The translations under genes were made by a program, and so were the position numbers. A stretch of 33,794 nt of DNA from Bog-756 sp035534835. GTDB taxonomy: Bacteria; Actinomycetota; Acidimicrobiia; Acidimicrobiales; RAAP-2. Each line of letters starts with the position of its first letter. Positions within the stretch are counted from its first letter, which is position 1. Below are positions 1 to 8,150 of this stretch, piece by piece. The notes under the pieces are model-generated. The model was not told the DNA's origin. It worked only from the letters and a program-made list of their open reading frames with translations, and ran no database searches. The stretch lies in the NCBI GenBank assembly GCA_035534835.1, contig DATLRE010000194.1, forward strand, positions 1 to 33,794, given 5' to 3'.

Positions 1-1110
1 ACCCTCGCCGTCATCCCCGACAGCAGCTACGCGGGCGTGTACCAGGTGGTCATCGACGACTGCCGGGCCCACGGCGCCTTCGACCCGGCGACCATGGGGA
101 GCGTGCCCAACGTCGGCCTGATGGCCCAGGCGGCCGAGGAGTACGGCAGCCACGACAAGACCTTCGAGATCCCGACCGATGGAACGGTGCGGGTCACCGA
201 CGACGCCGGCCGGGTGGTGTTCGACGTGCCCGTCGCCGCCGGCGACGTGTTCCGCATGTGCCAGGCCAAGGACGTGCCCATCCGCGACTGGGTCAAGCTG
301 GCCGTGACCCGGGCGCGCGCCACCGGTGATCCGGCGGTGTTCTGGCTCGACGAGGGCCGTGCGCACGACGCCAACCTCATCGCCAAGGTCCGGACCTACC
401 TGGCGGACCACGACACCGAGGGACTGCGGATCGAGATCCTGGCCCCCGAAGCGGCCACCGCGCTCTCGCTCGAGCGGATCCGGCGGGGGGAGAACACCAT
501 CTCGGTGACCGGCAACGTGCTGCGCGACTACCTGACCGACCTGTTTCCCATCCTCGAACTCGGGACGAGCGCCAAGATGCTGTCGGTCGTCCCCCTCATC
601 AACGGCGGCGGCCTGTTCGAGACGGGTGCCGGCGGCTCGGCGCCCAAGCACGTCCAGCAGCTCCTGGCCGAGAACTACCTGCGCTGGGACAGCCTGGGCG
701 AGTTCCTGGCCCTGGCCGTCAGTTTCGAGCACCTGGCCCAGCGCACGGGCAACACCCGGGCACAGGTCCTGGCCGACACCCTCGACCGGGCGACCGGGCG
801 CCTGTTGGACGAGAACCGCTCGCCGAGCCGCTCGCTCGGCGGCATCGACAACCGGGGAAGCCACTTCTACCTGGCCCTGTACTGGGCACGGGAACTCGCC
901 GGGCAGACCGACGACGCGGCGATGGCCGAGGCATTCACCGGCCTCGCCGAACTGCTCACCGACAGGGAGGGGGTCATCGTCGACGAGCTGCTGGCCGTCC
1001 AGGGGTCGCCGGCCGACATCGGCGGCTACTACCTGCCGGACGCCACCCTGGCATCGGCCGTGATGCGTCCGTCACCCGCCTTCAACGCGGCGATCGCCTC
1101 CCTGGTCTGA
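1..1110 (+). CDS. icd: NADP-dependent isocitrate dehydrogenase, monomeric type (3' part)
   Basis: The frame is open from base 1 and ends at TGA 1108-1110, giving 369 residues. This is about the C-terminal half of the roughly 740-residue monomeric NADP-IDH family, so the start lies outside the window. Family-typical stretches are seen: KDVPIRDWVKLAVTRARA, PAVFWLDEGRAHD, NTISVTGNVLRDYLTDLFPI, and GGSAPKHVQQ followed by WDSLGEFLAL; the His of PKHVQQ corresponds to the NADP-contacting region of the Azotobacter enzyme. The enzyme converts isocitrate plus NADP to 2-oxoglutarate, CO2 and NADPH in the cytosolic TCA cycle. The monomeric form is common in actinobacteria and unrelated in fold arrangement to dimeric Icd. 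It seems to stand alone, with 92 bp before the next start. No internal damage is seen. Confidence 0.95.
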   Translation, partial: TLAVIPDSSYAGVYQVVIDDCRAHGAFDPATMGSVPNVGLMAQAAEEYGSHDKTFEIPTDGTVRVTDDAGRVVFDVPVAAGDVFRMCQAKDVPIRDWVKLAVTRARATGDPAVFWLDEGRAHDANLIAKVRTYLADHDTEGLRIEILAPEAATALSLERIRRGENTISVTGNVLRDYLTDLFPILELGTSAKMLSVVPLINGGGLFETGAGGSAPKHVQQLLAENYLRWDSLGEFLALAVSFEHLAQRTGNTRAQVLADTLDRATGRLLDENRSPSRSLGGIDNRGSHFYLALYWARELAGQTDDAAMAEAFTGLAELLTDREGVIVDELLAVQGSPADIGGYYLPDATLASAVMRPSPAFNAAIASLV

Positions 1111-1164
1111 CGGCGAGGAGGCCGGGCCGGGGACAGGACACCCGGGCCGGGGACGTGCGGCGGG

Positions 1165-1170
1165 TAGCCT
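1165..1170 (+). promoter_or_regulatory. Putative -10 element of the esterase gene
   Basis: TAGCCT matches the actinobacterial TANNNT -10 pattern. It would start transcription about 25 nt upstream of ATG 1203, leaving the GAGGGAG ribosome-binding site inside the 5' UTR. No clear -35 is seen. Confidence 0.35.
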
Positions 1171-1202
1171 GGCCCTCGACGACGCGACGAGGGAGCAGTC
1201 CG

Positions 1203-2312
1203 ATGGTGATGGCCGACCGGCCGGAGGTCCGAACCGCCCCCGGGCCGGTGGTGGCGATCGACACGGTGCTGCTGGCCCAGCAGATGGTGGCGGCCCTGGC
1301 ACGCCTCCCGTTCCGACGCCCGCTCCGTGGCAGTTCGGGACTCCTGGCGAACGTCGGGGCCGGGGTCACCCGAGAGGTACTGCGCTCCTTCATGGGCTAC
1401 TGCTCGTCGCTGCCGATCGCCGAGTTCCGCTCCATCGAGCAGCTGCTCGACGACCTGTGCAAGGTCGTCATGGCGCCGGTGGTCCGCGCCCGCGACGTGG
1501 ACCATACCGTCACCGAAATCGGCGGCGTCCCCGGCATCCTCTACGTGCCCCGTGCCGTCGAGCCCGAGGGCGTGGTCCTCTATCTGCACGGAGGCGGGTA
1601 CATCGGCACCTCACCCACCATGTACGCCTTCTTCACCTCGCGCATCTGCGTCCGCACCCGGTGCGCCGTCTTCGTGGCCGACTACCGGCTGGCGCCGGAG
1701 TTCCCCTTCCCGGCCGGCCTGGTCGACGCGGCCCACGTGCTGGCGGCCGTGGTCGCTGCGGGGGTCCCGCCCGAGCGGCTCTTCGTGGCCGGTGACTCGG
1801 GCGGTGGTGGCCTGGCCACGTCGCTGGTGCTGGCGGCACCCGAGGACGCCCATCTGTTGCCGCCGGCCGGGATGATCCTGTTCTCGCCCGAGGTGGACCT
1901 GCGCCTGGACGAGCCGTCGGTGACCGACAACGCCGAGTCCGACATCCTCCCGTGGAACATCCCGACGGCCTCCTACCTCCACGGATTCGACGCGTCGAGC
2001 GGCTACGTGTCCGCCGTCGACGCCGACCTCGACGGGTTCCCGCCCACCACCGTCTCCTGGGGCGGCGACGAGATGTTCCGCGACCCGATCCGACGGTTCG
2101 TCGAGCGCCTGGAGAAGGCCGGGGTGGACACCCACGCCCACGAGGTTCCCGGCATGTTCCACGTCTTCCCGATCCTCATGCCGTGGGCGGAGGCGAGCCA
2201 CGGCATCTACGACCACGTCGCCCGGTTCACGGGACAGGTGATGGAGGGGGCGCCTCCGCTGCCCGACGGCGTGGTGGCCGGACTTCCGGGGGCACCCCTG
2301 CCTGCCGACTGA
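1203..2312 (+). CDS. Alpha/beta hydrolase, hormone-sensitive-lipase-type esterase
   Basis: A 369-residue alpha/beta hydrolase (fold 3) predicted to hydrolyse short or medium acyl esters or lactones. The HSL oxyanion-hole motif HGGG is at residues 129-132, the nucleophile is Ser199 in GDSGG, the acid is likely Asp289 (GGDEMFRDP) and the base His320 (GMFHVFP). ADYRLAPEFPFPA is also typical of the family. ATG 1203 is preferred over the in-frame GTG at 1155 because GAGGGAG lies about 8 nt upstream and residues before Met17 look non-coding. There is no signal peptide; residues 20-95 form a helical cap. It is followed by a terminator-like hairpin at 2336-2363, so it is probably monocistronic. The substrate cannot be read from sequence. 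Confidence 0.88.
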   Translation: MVMADRPEVRTAPGPVVAIDTVLLAQQMVAALARLPFRRPLRGSSGLLANVGAGVTREVLRSFMGYCSSLPIAEFRSIEQLLDDLCKVVMAPVVRARDVDHTVTEIGGVPGILYVPRAVEPEGVVLYLHGGGYIGTSPTMYAFFTSRICVRTRCAVFVADYRLAPEFPFPAGLVDAAHVLAAVVAAGVPPERLFVAGDSGGGGLATSLVLAAPEDAHLLPPAGMILFSPEVDLRLDEPSVTDNAESDILPWNIPTASYLHGFDASSGYVSAVDADLDGFPPTTVSWGGDEMFRDPIRRFVERLEKAGVDTHAHEVPGMFHVFPILMPWAEASHGIYDHVARFTGQVMEGAPPLPDGVVAGLPGAPLPAD

Positions 2313-2335
2313 GATCGGGGGATCGTCCGGCGGGC

Positions 2336-2363
2336 GTGTCGGCACGGGGTCCGGGGCCGACAC
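2336..2363 (+). terminator. Hairpin downstream of the esterase
   Basis: GTGTCGGC (2336-2343) pairs perfectly with GCCGACAC (2356-2363) around a 12-nt loop. It starts 24 bp after the esterase stop and ends before the next promoter. There is no U-tract, which is common in high-GC actinobacteria. Confidence 0.5.
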
Positions 2364-2384
2364 CGGCAGGGGTGCGGCGGCTGG

Positions 2385-2390
2385 TTCAAT
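2385..2390 (+). promoter_or_regulatory. Putative leaderless promoter -10 of the amidase-like gene
   Basis: TTCAAT ends 9 nt before ATG 2400, so transcription would begin at or next to the start codon. The gene has no Shine-Dalgarno sequence, consistent with leaderless expression. A very similar context (TCAAATGGTC) precedes the response regulator start at 10970. Confidence 0.4.
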
Positions 2391-2399
2391 GGTCGGACC

Positions 2400-3365
2400 A
2401 TGGCCACGTCCCGACGCCCGAGCACGCAGGCGTCCGTCGTGGCCCGGACCCGGTCCGTGCGGCGCCGGGGGCGGGTGCTGGCCGTCCTCGTCCTGGCCGC
2501 GGCGGCCGCGGCCGTCTGGGTCGTCGTCCCCCGTCCGCACGCTGCGGCCGGCGGCGTCCCCCTCGACCCGGCGGCGTTCTCGCCGGGCGCCTGCGTCGCG
2601 TACCCGCCGACCGCGGGGGACCGGCACACGACCGTGTTCCTTGACGCCGGACACGGCGGACTCGACCCGGGCGCCGTCGGCACGACATCGTCGGGAGCGA
2701 CGGTCGACGAGGGAACGGTGACCTTGCCGGTCGAGCTCGACACGGCGGCGCTGCTCCGGGCCCGTGGGTACCGGGTCGTGGTGTCGCGCACGACCGATTC
2801 GAACGTCGTCCGCCTGACCCCGCGCGAGCTCTCGGGCGGCGTGCTCAGCCTCCAGGGCGCGCACGACGACGTGGCCGCCCGTGACGTGTGCGCCAACCTG
2901 GCGGGCGCGGCGGTGCTGGTCGGCATCTACTTCGACAGCGGCGCCAGCCCGCAGGACGCCGGCTGCGTCACCACCTACGACACGGCCCGGCCGTTCAGCG
3001 CATCGGACCGACGGCTCGCCACCCTGCTGCAGCACGACGTGCTGTCCGCCATGGACGCCCGCGGATGGGCGATCCCCGACGGCGGCGTGCAGCCCGACTC
3101 GGTGGAGGGCTCGCTGGTCCCCACCACGTCGGACAGCACGATCGCGGCGAAGGCGGCGACGTACGGGCACGTCCTCCTCCTCGGGCCCGCCGATCCGGGG
3201 TACTTCGCCACGCCGAGCAGGATGCCCGGCGCGCTCATCGAGCCACTCTTCGTGACTGACCCCTTCGAGGGCACCCTGGCGGCGAGCCCCGCCGCCCAGC
3301 AGGTCATCGCGCAGGGCCTGACCCGGGCCGTCGGCCAGTACCTGGGTCCGGCGCGGCAGGCCTGA
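2400..3365 (+). CDS. Amidase_3-like N-acetylmuramoyl-L-alanine amidase, zinc site degenerate
   Basis: 321 residues. A basic N-terminus (RRRGR at 21-25) leads into a hydrophobic segment at 27-42, so the protein is exported or membrane-anchored. The body matches the Amidase_3 fold of cell-wall amidases that cut between MurNAc and L-Ala: TVFLDAGHGGLDPGAVG (78-94, zinc ligand His85), VDEGT (Glu104, second zinc ligand), ARGYRVVVSRT (121-131), and a C-terminal GALIEPLFVTD (Glu281 in the place of the catalytic Glu). The strand that normally reads SIHANA with the third zinc ligand reads GIYFDS here, with Tyr177 replacing His. It may be catalytically weak, use other chemistry, or only bind peptidoglycan. 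ATG 2400 appears leaderless. The gene converges on the monooxygenase with a 9-bp gap. Confidence 0.82.
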   Translation: MATSRRPSTQASVVARTRSVRRRGRVLAVLVLAAAAAAVWVVVPRPHAAAGGVPLDPAAFSPGACVAYPPTAGDRHTTVFLDAGHGGLDPGAVGTTSSGATVDEGTVTLPVELDTAALLRARGYRVVVSRTTDSNVVRLTPRELSGGVLSLQGAHDDVAARDVCANLAGAAVLVGIYFDSGASPQDAGCVTTYDTARPFSASDRRLATLLQHDVLSAMDARGWAIPDGGVQPDSVEGSLVPTTSDSTIAAKAATYGHVLLLGPADPGYFATPSRMPGALIEPLFVTDPFEGTLAASPAAQQVIAQGLTRAVGQYLGPARQA

Positions 3366-3381
3366 GCGCCGGCGTCAGGCC
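3359..3381. terminator. Bidirectional hairpin containing both stop codons
   Basis: GGCCTGA (3359-3365) pairs perfectly with TCAGGCC (3375-3381). The left arm holds the amidase TGA and the right arm holds the monooxygenase TGA on the other strand. The 9-nt spacer GCGCCGGCG is itself self-complementary. Confidence 0.55.
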
Positions 3382-4907
3382 CGAGCGCCGACATCGGACC
3401 CGAGGGCCGAGCGCCCCGGCGACCCGGGCGGCCAGCTCGTCGGGGTCGGCGTCGAAGCCACCGGGTTGGACAGGACCATCCCGTCCACCACCGGACCGTG
3501 GCGCAGCAGCCAGGTGTCGCGCAGGTAGTTCTGGTGGAGCCGCCACGGGGCGGTGGCCCCCTGCCTCGGGAGCTCGTCGACGGCCCGGGTCACGTACCCG
3601 GAGGAGAAATCGATGAACGGTTCGGTCGCCAGCGTGGGATCCGGGGCCGACGGCGTGCACTGGCGCATCCCGCACGCCTCCATCGTGGCCAGGAGCCGGC
3701 AGACGTACTCGGCGGTCAGGTCGGCCTTCAGCGTCCACGAGGCGTTGGTGTAGCCGAACGTCTCGGCCAGGTTGGGGACACCGCACAGCATCATCCCCTT
3801 GTAGACGACGGTCTCCCCCGGCGTGACGGGTTCCCCGTCTACGTCGAGCGCGACACCGCCCAGGAACTGGAGGTTGAGCCCGGTGGCGGTCACGACGAGG
3901 TCGGCGGCCAGTTCGACGCCCGACGTCAGCCGGATCCCCGTCTCGGTGAAGCACTCGATCGTGTCGGTGACCACCTCCGCGCGCCCGGCGGTGATCGCCT
4001 CGAACAGGTCGCCGTCGGGAACCAGGCACAGCCGTTGCTCCCACGGGTTGTACCGGGGCCGGAAGTGGGTGTCGACGTCGTAACCCTCGGGCAGGGCACG
4101 GACGACGCCCTTGCGGATCCCCTGCTTCACGAACTCGGGGTTCCGCCGGCTCAGCTGGAAGCTGAGGTGGGTCAGGAGCACGTTCTTCCAGCGGATGATC
4201 CCGTGGGCGGTCTTGCCCGGCAGGTGCCGTCGCAGCAGGTCGGCGACCCGGTCGGTGCCCGGACGGGACACGACGTAGGTGGGGGAGCGCTGGAGCATCA
4301 CGACATGGGCGGCCTGCCGGGCGAGCGCGGGCACCAGGGTCACCGCGGTCGCCCCGCTGCCGATCACCACCACCCGCCGGCCGGTCCAGTCGAGGTCCTC
4401 GGGCCAGTGCTGGGGGTGGACGATCGTCCCGCCGAACCGCTCCTCGCCGTCCCAGTGGGGCCGGTAGCCCTCGTCGTAGCGGTAGTAGCCGGTGTTGGCC
4501 CACAGGAACCCGCACGTGACCTGCTCGCGCGCACCGGTGTCGGTGTGCTCGACCTCGACCGTCCACCGGGCGTCCGGGGTGGACCACGACGCCGCAACGG
4601 CGCGGCGCCGGTAGGCGATCTTGCCCTCCACGCCGTGCGCGTGGGCCGTGGCCCGGATGTAGGAGAGGATCGACGGGCCGTCGGCGATCGCTTCGGCCTC
4701 GACCCACGGCTCGAACGAGTAGCCGAGGGTGAACATGTCCGAGTCGGACCGCACGCCGGGGTACCGGAAGAGGTCCCAGGTCCCGCCCAGGTCCTCCCGG
4801 GCCTCGACGATGGCGTAGCTCGTGCCCGGCCGCTCGGTCTCGAGGTGGCAGGCGGCGCCGATGCCCGACAGTCCGGCGCCGAGTATGAGCACGTCGACGT
4901 GGTCCAT
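3375..4907 (-). CDS. Flavin-containing monooxygenase, Baeyer-Villiger-like
   Basis: A 510-residue class B flavoprotein monooxygenase, predicted to use FAD and NADPH to oxygenate ketones or other lipophilic substrates in the cytosol. The FAD-binding GAGLSGIG is at residues 10-17, FRYPGVRSDSDMFT at 48-60, a Baeyer-Villiger fingerprint of FxGxxxHxxxWP type (FGGTIVHPQHWP) at 158-169, and a second nucleotide-binding GSGATAV at 183-189. Length is usual for the family (490-550). ATG 4907 is chosen because the Rossmann strand begins directly after it (MDHVDVLILG) and TAGACT lies 8 nt upstream, suggesting a leaderless transcript; an upstream GTG at 5012 would overlap the divergent sulfatase promoter region. 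The last residues are low complexity. Substrate unknown. Confidence 0.92.
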   Translation of the reverse strand: MDHVDVLILGAGLSGIGAACHLETERPGTSYAIVEAREDLGGTWDLFRYPGVRSDSDMFTLGYSFEPWVEAEAIADGPSILSYIRATAHAHGVEGKIAYRRRAVAASWSTPDARWTVEVEHTDTGAREQVTCGFLWANTGYYRYDEGYRPHWDGEERFGGTIVHPQHWPEDLDWTGRRVVVIGSGATAVTLVPALARQAAHVVMLQRSPTYVVSRPGTDRVADLLRRHLPGKTAHGIIRWKNVLLTHLSFQLSRRNPEFVKQGIRKGVVRALPEGYDVDTHFRPRYNPWEQRLCLVPDGDLFEAITAGRAEVVTDTIECFTETGIRLTSGVELAADLVVTATGLNLQFLGGVALDVDGEPVTPGETVVYKGMMLCGVPNLAETFGYTNASWTLKADLTAEYVCRLLATMEACGMRQCTPSAPDPTLATEPFIDFSSGYVTRAVDELPRQGATAPWRLHQNYLRDTWLLRHGPVVDGMVLSNPVASTPTPTSWPPGSPGRSALGSDVGARA

Positions 4908-4915
4908 GGGCGGCG

Positions 4916-4921
4916 AGTCTA
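4916..4921 (-). promoter_or_regulatory. Putative leaderless -10 of the monooxygenase
   Basis: On the minus strand TAGACT ends 8 nt before ATG 4907, and no Shine-Dalgarno sequence is present. The divergent sulfatase start is about 100 bp away, so this gap should hold both promoters. Confidence 0.42.
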
Positions 4922-5023
4922 CGTGCGTCCCGATCCGGTCCCCCGGGCGCCCCGGCAGTGCGCCGGTCCCGCATGCCGGGCAGGTCGTCGTCGGCCGGCA
5001 CGGTTGCTGCAAGAGTGGACCCG

Positions 5024-6466
5024 GTGAACGTCCTCTTCGTGACCCTCGACGAGTTCCGGGCCGACTGCCTTTCCTGCGCCGGCCATCCGGTGGTGGCGAC
5101 GCCGACCCTCGACCGGCTGGCCGCCGAGGGCGTCCGCTTCGCCTCCCACCTCAGCCAGTCGGCGCCCTGCGCGCCCGGGCGGGCGTCGCTCTACACGGGG
5201 ATGTACCAGATGAACCACCGGGTGGTGGCCAACGGCGCCCCGCTCGAGGACCGGTTCGACAACGTGGCCCGCATGGCGCGACGGGCGGGCTATGCCCCGG
5301 CGCTGTTCGGCTACACGGACCAGGGGGTCGACCCGGCGACCGTGCCCGATCCCACGGACCCACGGCTCGACACCTACGAGGGGGTACTCCCCGGGTTCGA
5401 CCCGGTGCTCCCGCTCGACGGCCGGTTCACCGGGTGGCTGGCCTGGCTGGAGGAGCTCGGGTACGGCACCCTGTCCCCTTCCGACGCCCTCCGTTCCGAA
5501 CCCGACCGTCCGGCCGAGCACAGCGTCTCCGCCTTCCTGACCGACGGCCTGCTCTCGTGGATCGACCGGCAGCCGGGACCCTGGTTCGCCCATGCGAGCT
5601 ACTTCCGGCCGCACTACCCCTACGCCGCGGCCGGCGGGTTCTCGACCCGGTACGCGCCCGACGAGGTCGGCGACCCCCTGCCGCCGCTGCCCGGGCTGCA
5701 CCCGCTCTACGACCTGGCCCTGGGGATCGACCTCGTGCGGGCACCGGTCGATCCGGTCGAGCTGGCCCGGTTGCGGTCCCAGTACTTCGGCATGGTGTCC
5801 GAGGTCGACCACCAGCTCGGACGGGTCGTCGAGCACCTGCGCTCGACCGGTCGGCTCGACGACACGCTCGTCGTGGTCACGTCGGACCACGGCGAGCAGC
5901 TGGGCGACCACGGCCTCGTGTGGAAGCTCGGCTTCTTCGAGGAGAGCTACCGGATCCCGTGCATCGTCCGCCATCCGGGTCGCGCCACCGCCGTCGGCCG
6001 GGTGGTGACCGAATTCACCGAGGCCGTCGACGTGCTGCCCACGTTGGCCGAGCTGCTGGGCCAGGAGGTGCCGGTGCAGTGCGAAGGGGCGTCGCTGGTC
6101 CCGTTCCTCGACGGCACCACCCCGGTCGACTGGCGGACGGCCGCCCACTACGAGTGGGACTGGCGCGACCTGGTGATGGGGCCGACCCGCATTTCGGGCG
6201 GCCCGGACGCCGGGCTCGAGCGCTGCAATCTGGCCGTCGAACGCACCGCCACCCATGCCTACGTGCAGTTCGCCGACGGATCCTGGCTGTGCTTCGACCT
6301 CGCGGCCGACCCGACGTGGGCGACCACGACCACCGATCCGGCGGTGGTGCTCCCGCTGGCCCAGTCGATGCTGGCCTGGCGGTCGACCCACCTGGGTGGG
6401 CCGTACACCCAGCGCCTGCTCGGTCCCGACCGGCGGGGCCTGTGGCCGGAGCTCGCCGGCGCCTGA
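5024..6466 (+). CDS. Sulfatase / phosphonate monoester hydrolase-like enzyme
   Basis: 480 residues of the alkaline-phosphatase-superfamily sulfatases. The N-terminus MNVLFVTLDEFRADC carries the first metal-binding Asp9. CAPGR at 49-53 fits C-x-P-x-R, where Cys49 would be converted to formylglycine by a sulfatase-modifying enzyme not present in this window. TSDHGEQLGDHG carries metal ligands Asp288 and His289, and a Lys follows in VWKLGFFEE. The SLYTGMYQMNHRVVANGAPL region resembles phosphonate monoesterases more than classical arylsulfatases. There is no signal peptide, so it is probably cytosolic. GTG 5024 is chosen because AAGAG lies 8 nt upstream; GTG 5015 is the alternative. The substrate could be a sulfate, phosphate or phosphonate ester. 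Confidence 0.9.
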   Translation: MNVLFVTLDEFRADCLSCAGHPVVATPTLDRLAAEGVRFASHLSQSAPCAPGRASLYTGMYQMNHRVVANGAPLEDRFDNVARMARRAGYAPALFGYTDQGVDPATVPDPTDPRLDTYEGVLPGFDPVLPLDGRFTGWLAWLEELGYGTLSPSDALRSEPDRPAEHSVSAFLTDGLLSWIDRQPGPWFAHASYFRPHYPYAAAGGFSTRYAPDEVGDPLPPLPGLHPLYDLALGIDLVRAPVDPVELARLRSQYFGMVSEVDHQLGRVVEHLRSTGRLDDTLVVVTSDHGEQLGDHGLVWKLGFFEESYRIPCIVRHPGRATAVGRVVTEFTEAVDVLPTLAELLGQEVPVQCEGASLVPFLDGTTPVDWRTAAHYEWDWRDLVMGPTRISGGPDAGLERCNLAVERTATHAYVQFADGSWLCFDLAADPTWATTTTDPAVVLPLAQSMLAWRSTHLGGPYTQRLLGPDRRGLWPELAGA

Positions 6467-6509
6467 CCCGTCGCCGCCGACCCGGCGGGGTGCCGGGCGG
6501 CGGTCAGGC
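6461..6509. terminator. Bidirectional hairpin containing both stop codons
   Basis: GCCTGACC (6461-6468) pairs with GGTCAGGC (6502-6509). Inside, GCCGCC (6473-6478) can pair with GGCGGC (6496-6501), or CCCGGC (6481-6486) with GCCGGG (6492-6497). The sulfatase TGA and the permease TGA both lie within the outer arms. Confidence 0.6.
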
Positions 6510-8150
6510 CCCGATCCGGTCGCGCCGGTGGAAGGCGACGACCCCCCCGCCGGCCAGCGCCGCGGCGATCGCCACCATGGCGGCGTTCGCCGTCCAGTCC
6601 ACGGGAACGGCGGGGGAGGCAGCCATCTGGTGGAACACCGAGGAGTCGAGGACCCAGTGGCTGGTGGCCCCGATGCCGCCGACCACCACCACGAGGAGGG
6701 ACCACGCCAGAAAGCCGTAGACGACGCCCGAGACGGCACGCGGGGCCACTCCGAGGGTGAGCACGCCCAGGCCCAGCACGACGAGGGCCGGCGGTGCCAA
6801 GTTGACCCCCGCCACGACGACGGCGCCGATGCGCACCCCGGCGTGCTGGCTGGCGGCGCCCAGCCAGGCGGCCAGGCCGCCGAGCACGGCGGCCACGGCC
6901 ACGGCGACGACGGCCACGGCGAGGCGTCCCCCGAGCCACGACGCCGCGGACAGCGGCCGGCTGAGGAGGTTGTCCAACCGGCCCGACGCCTCCTCGCCGC
7001 GCACGGCGGTGAGCTGGCCGGCGGCCACGAAGGCGACGAGCGCGGCGAGGACGAGGAAACAGACGCCGAGGACGGCCTCGGCGCCGGTCCCCGTGGCGCC
7101 GAGGCGTGCGAACACCTGGTGGACGGAGGAACCCGAGATCGTCGCCCCGGCCGAACGGGCGACCAGCCCGTAGAGGAGGCCCGAGAGGGCGATGGCGGCC
7201 CACCAGCCCAGGACGGCCGGCCGGGTCGATCGGACCGCCAGACCGACGGGCCCGCCCAGCAGGCGCAGACGGGCCGGCGAGCGGTCTCGGTCGGCGACGA
7301 GTCCCGCCCCGACGTCGCGCCGTCCGGCCAGGGAGACCGAGACGACGGCCAGGACGAGGACGAGCGCGGCGACGGGCAGCAGTGCGAACGGGCGGGGGTC
7401 GGTCAGCGCCCCGAGCTCCTCCACCCAGCCGAGGGGTGTCGCCCAGACCAACCCATGGAGCCCCAGGCCGGCGTCGGCCACCACCCGCACGGCGTACGCG
7501 ACGCCGAGCACCGTCGCCGCCCAGGCGGCGGCCTGGCGCCGGGTGGAGGCCAGCTGGCTCGTCACCGCACCCACGGCGGCGAACATGGCCGCCGTCGACA
7601 CCATGGCCAGTGCGAAGAAGCACGCCGGCCCCACCGCGATGGCCACCTTCGGGTCGTGGCCGGCGGCGACCGTCCCGGCCGCGGTGAGGACCCACAGGAC
7701 CGCGACCCCGACCCCCAGGCCGCCCAGGGCCTGGGCCGTGGCCCGGCGGGCGGTCGTCCCGCCCGCCAGCAGCAGCTCCCAACGCCCCTGGTCCTTCTCG
7801 CCCCGCAGCAGGCGGGTACCGGTCAGGAGCCCCCAGACGGCGCCCAGGATCATCAGGGACATCGAGACCTTGAACGCGGTGAACCCGGCCACCGTCTGGA
7901 GCCGGGGAGCGGGCCCGAAGAGCGCGCTGGTGGCGAGGTTGGAGCCGTACGCGGCGGCAAGGGCTTCGCGCTGGGACCGCGACGTGTAGAGCGTGCTGTA
8001 GCTGAGGGCCGACGAGGCCACGGCGACCGCGAAGACCGCACCCCAGACGGCGCCGGACCGAGAGGCCGCCCTCGCCGTGAGCCCGGCGACGACGGTGCCC
8101 GGGGATCGGACCGGGAGCGCCCGGCCGGCCGGTACGGGGTCAGTCGGCAT
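6504..8150 (-). CDS. ABC-2 type exporter permease
   Basis: 548 residues, highly hydrophobic, with about 12 predicted membrane spans in two homologous-looking halves. This is the layout of the large actinobacterial ABC permeases annotated as exporters of polyketide antibiotics. The segment LLRGEKDQGRWELLLAGGTTARRATAQ near residues 120-150 is characteristic of the ABC-2 family. The start ATG 8150 overlaps the last 11 bp of the ATPase gene, so the two are translationally coupled and form one transporter. It is the third gene of the usp-ATPase-permease operon. The exported substrate is not known; antibiotic, lipid or peptide export are all possible. Confidence 0.88.
   Translation of the reverse strand: MPTDPVPAGRALPVRSPGTVVAGLTARAASRSGAVWGAVFAVAVASSALSYSTLYTSRSQREALAAAYGSNLATSALFGPAPRLQTVAGFTAFKVSMSLMILGAVWGLLTGTRLLRGEKDQGRWELLLAGGTTARRATAQALGGLGVGVAVLWVLTAAGTVAAGHDPKVAIAVGPACFFALAMVSTAAMFAAVGAVTSQLASTRRQAAAWAATVLGVAYAVRVVADAGLGLHGLVWATPLGWVEELGALTDPRPFALLPVAALVLVLAVVSVSLAGRRDVGAGLVADRDRSPARLRLLGGPVGLAVRSTRPAVLGWWAAIALSGLLYGLVARSAGATISGSSVHQVFARLGATGTGAEAVLGVCFLVLAALVAFVAAGQLTAVRGEEASGRLDNLLSRPLSAASWLGGRLAVAVVAVAVAAVLGGLAAWLGAASQHAGVRIGAVVVAGVNLAPPALVVLGLGVLTLGVAPRAVSGVVYGFLAWSLLVVVVGGIGATSHWVLDSSVFHQMAASPAVPVDWTANAAMVAIAAALAGGGVVAFHRRDRIGA

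Noticed and set aside
1111..1160. Direct repeat CCGGGCCGGGGAC after the isocitrate dehydrogenase gene
   Set aside because: Two short copies in GC-rich DNA; no stable stem or gene context makes it more than chance.
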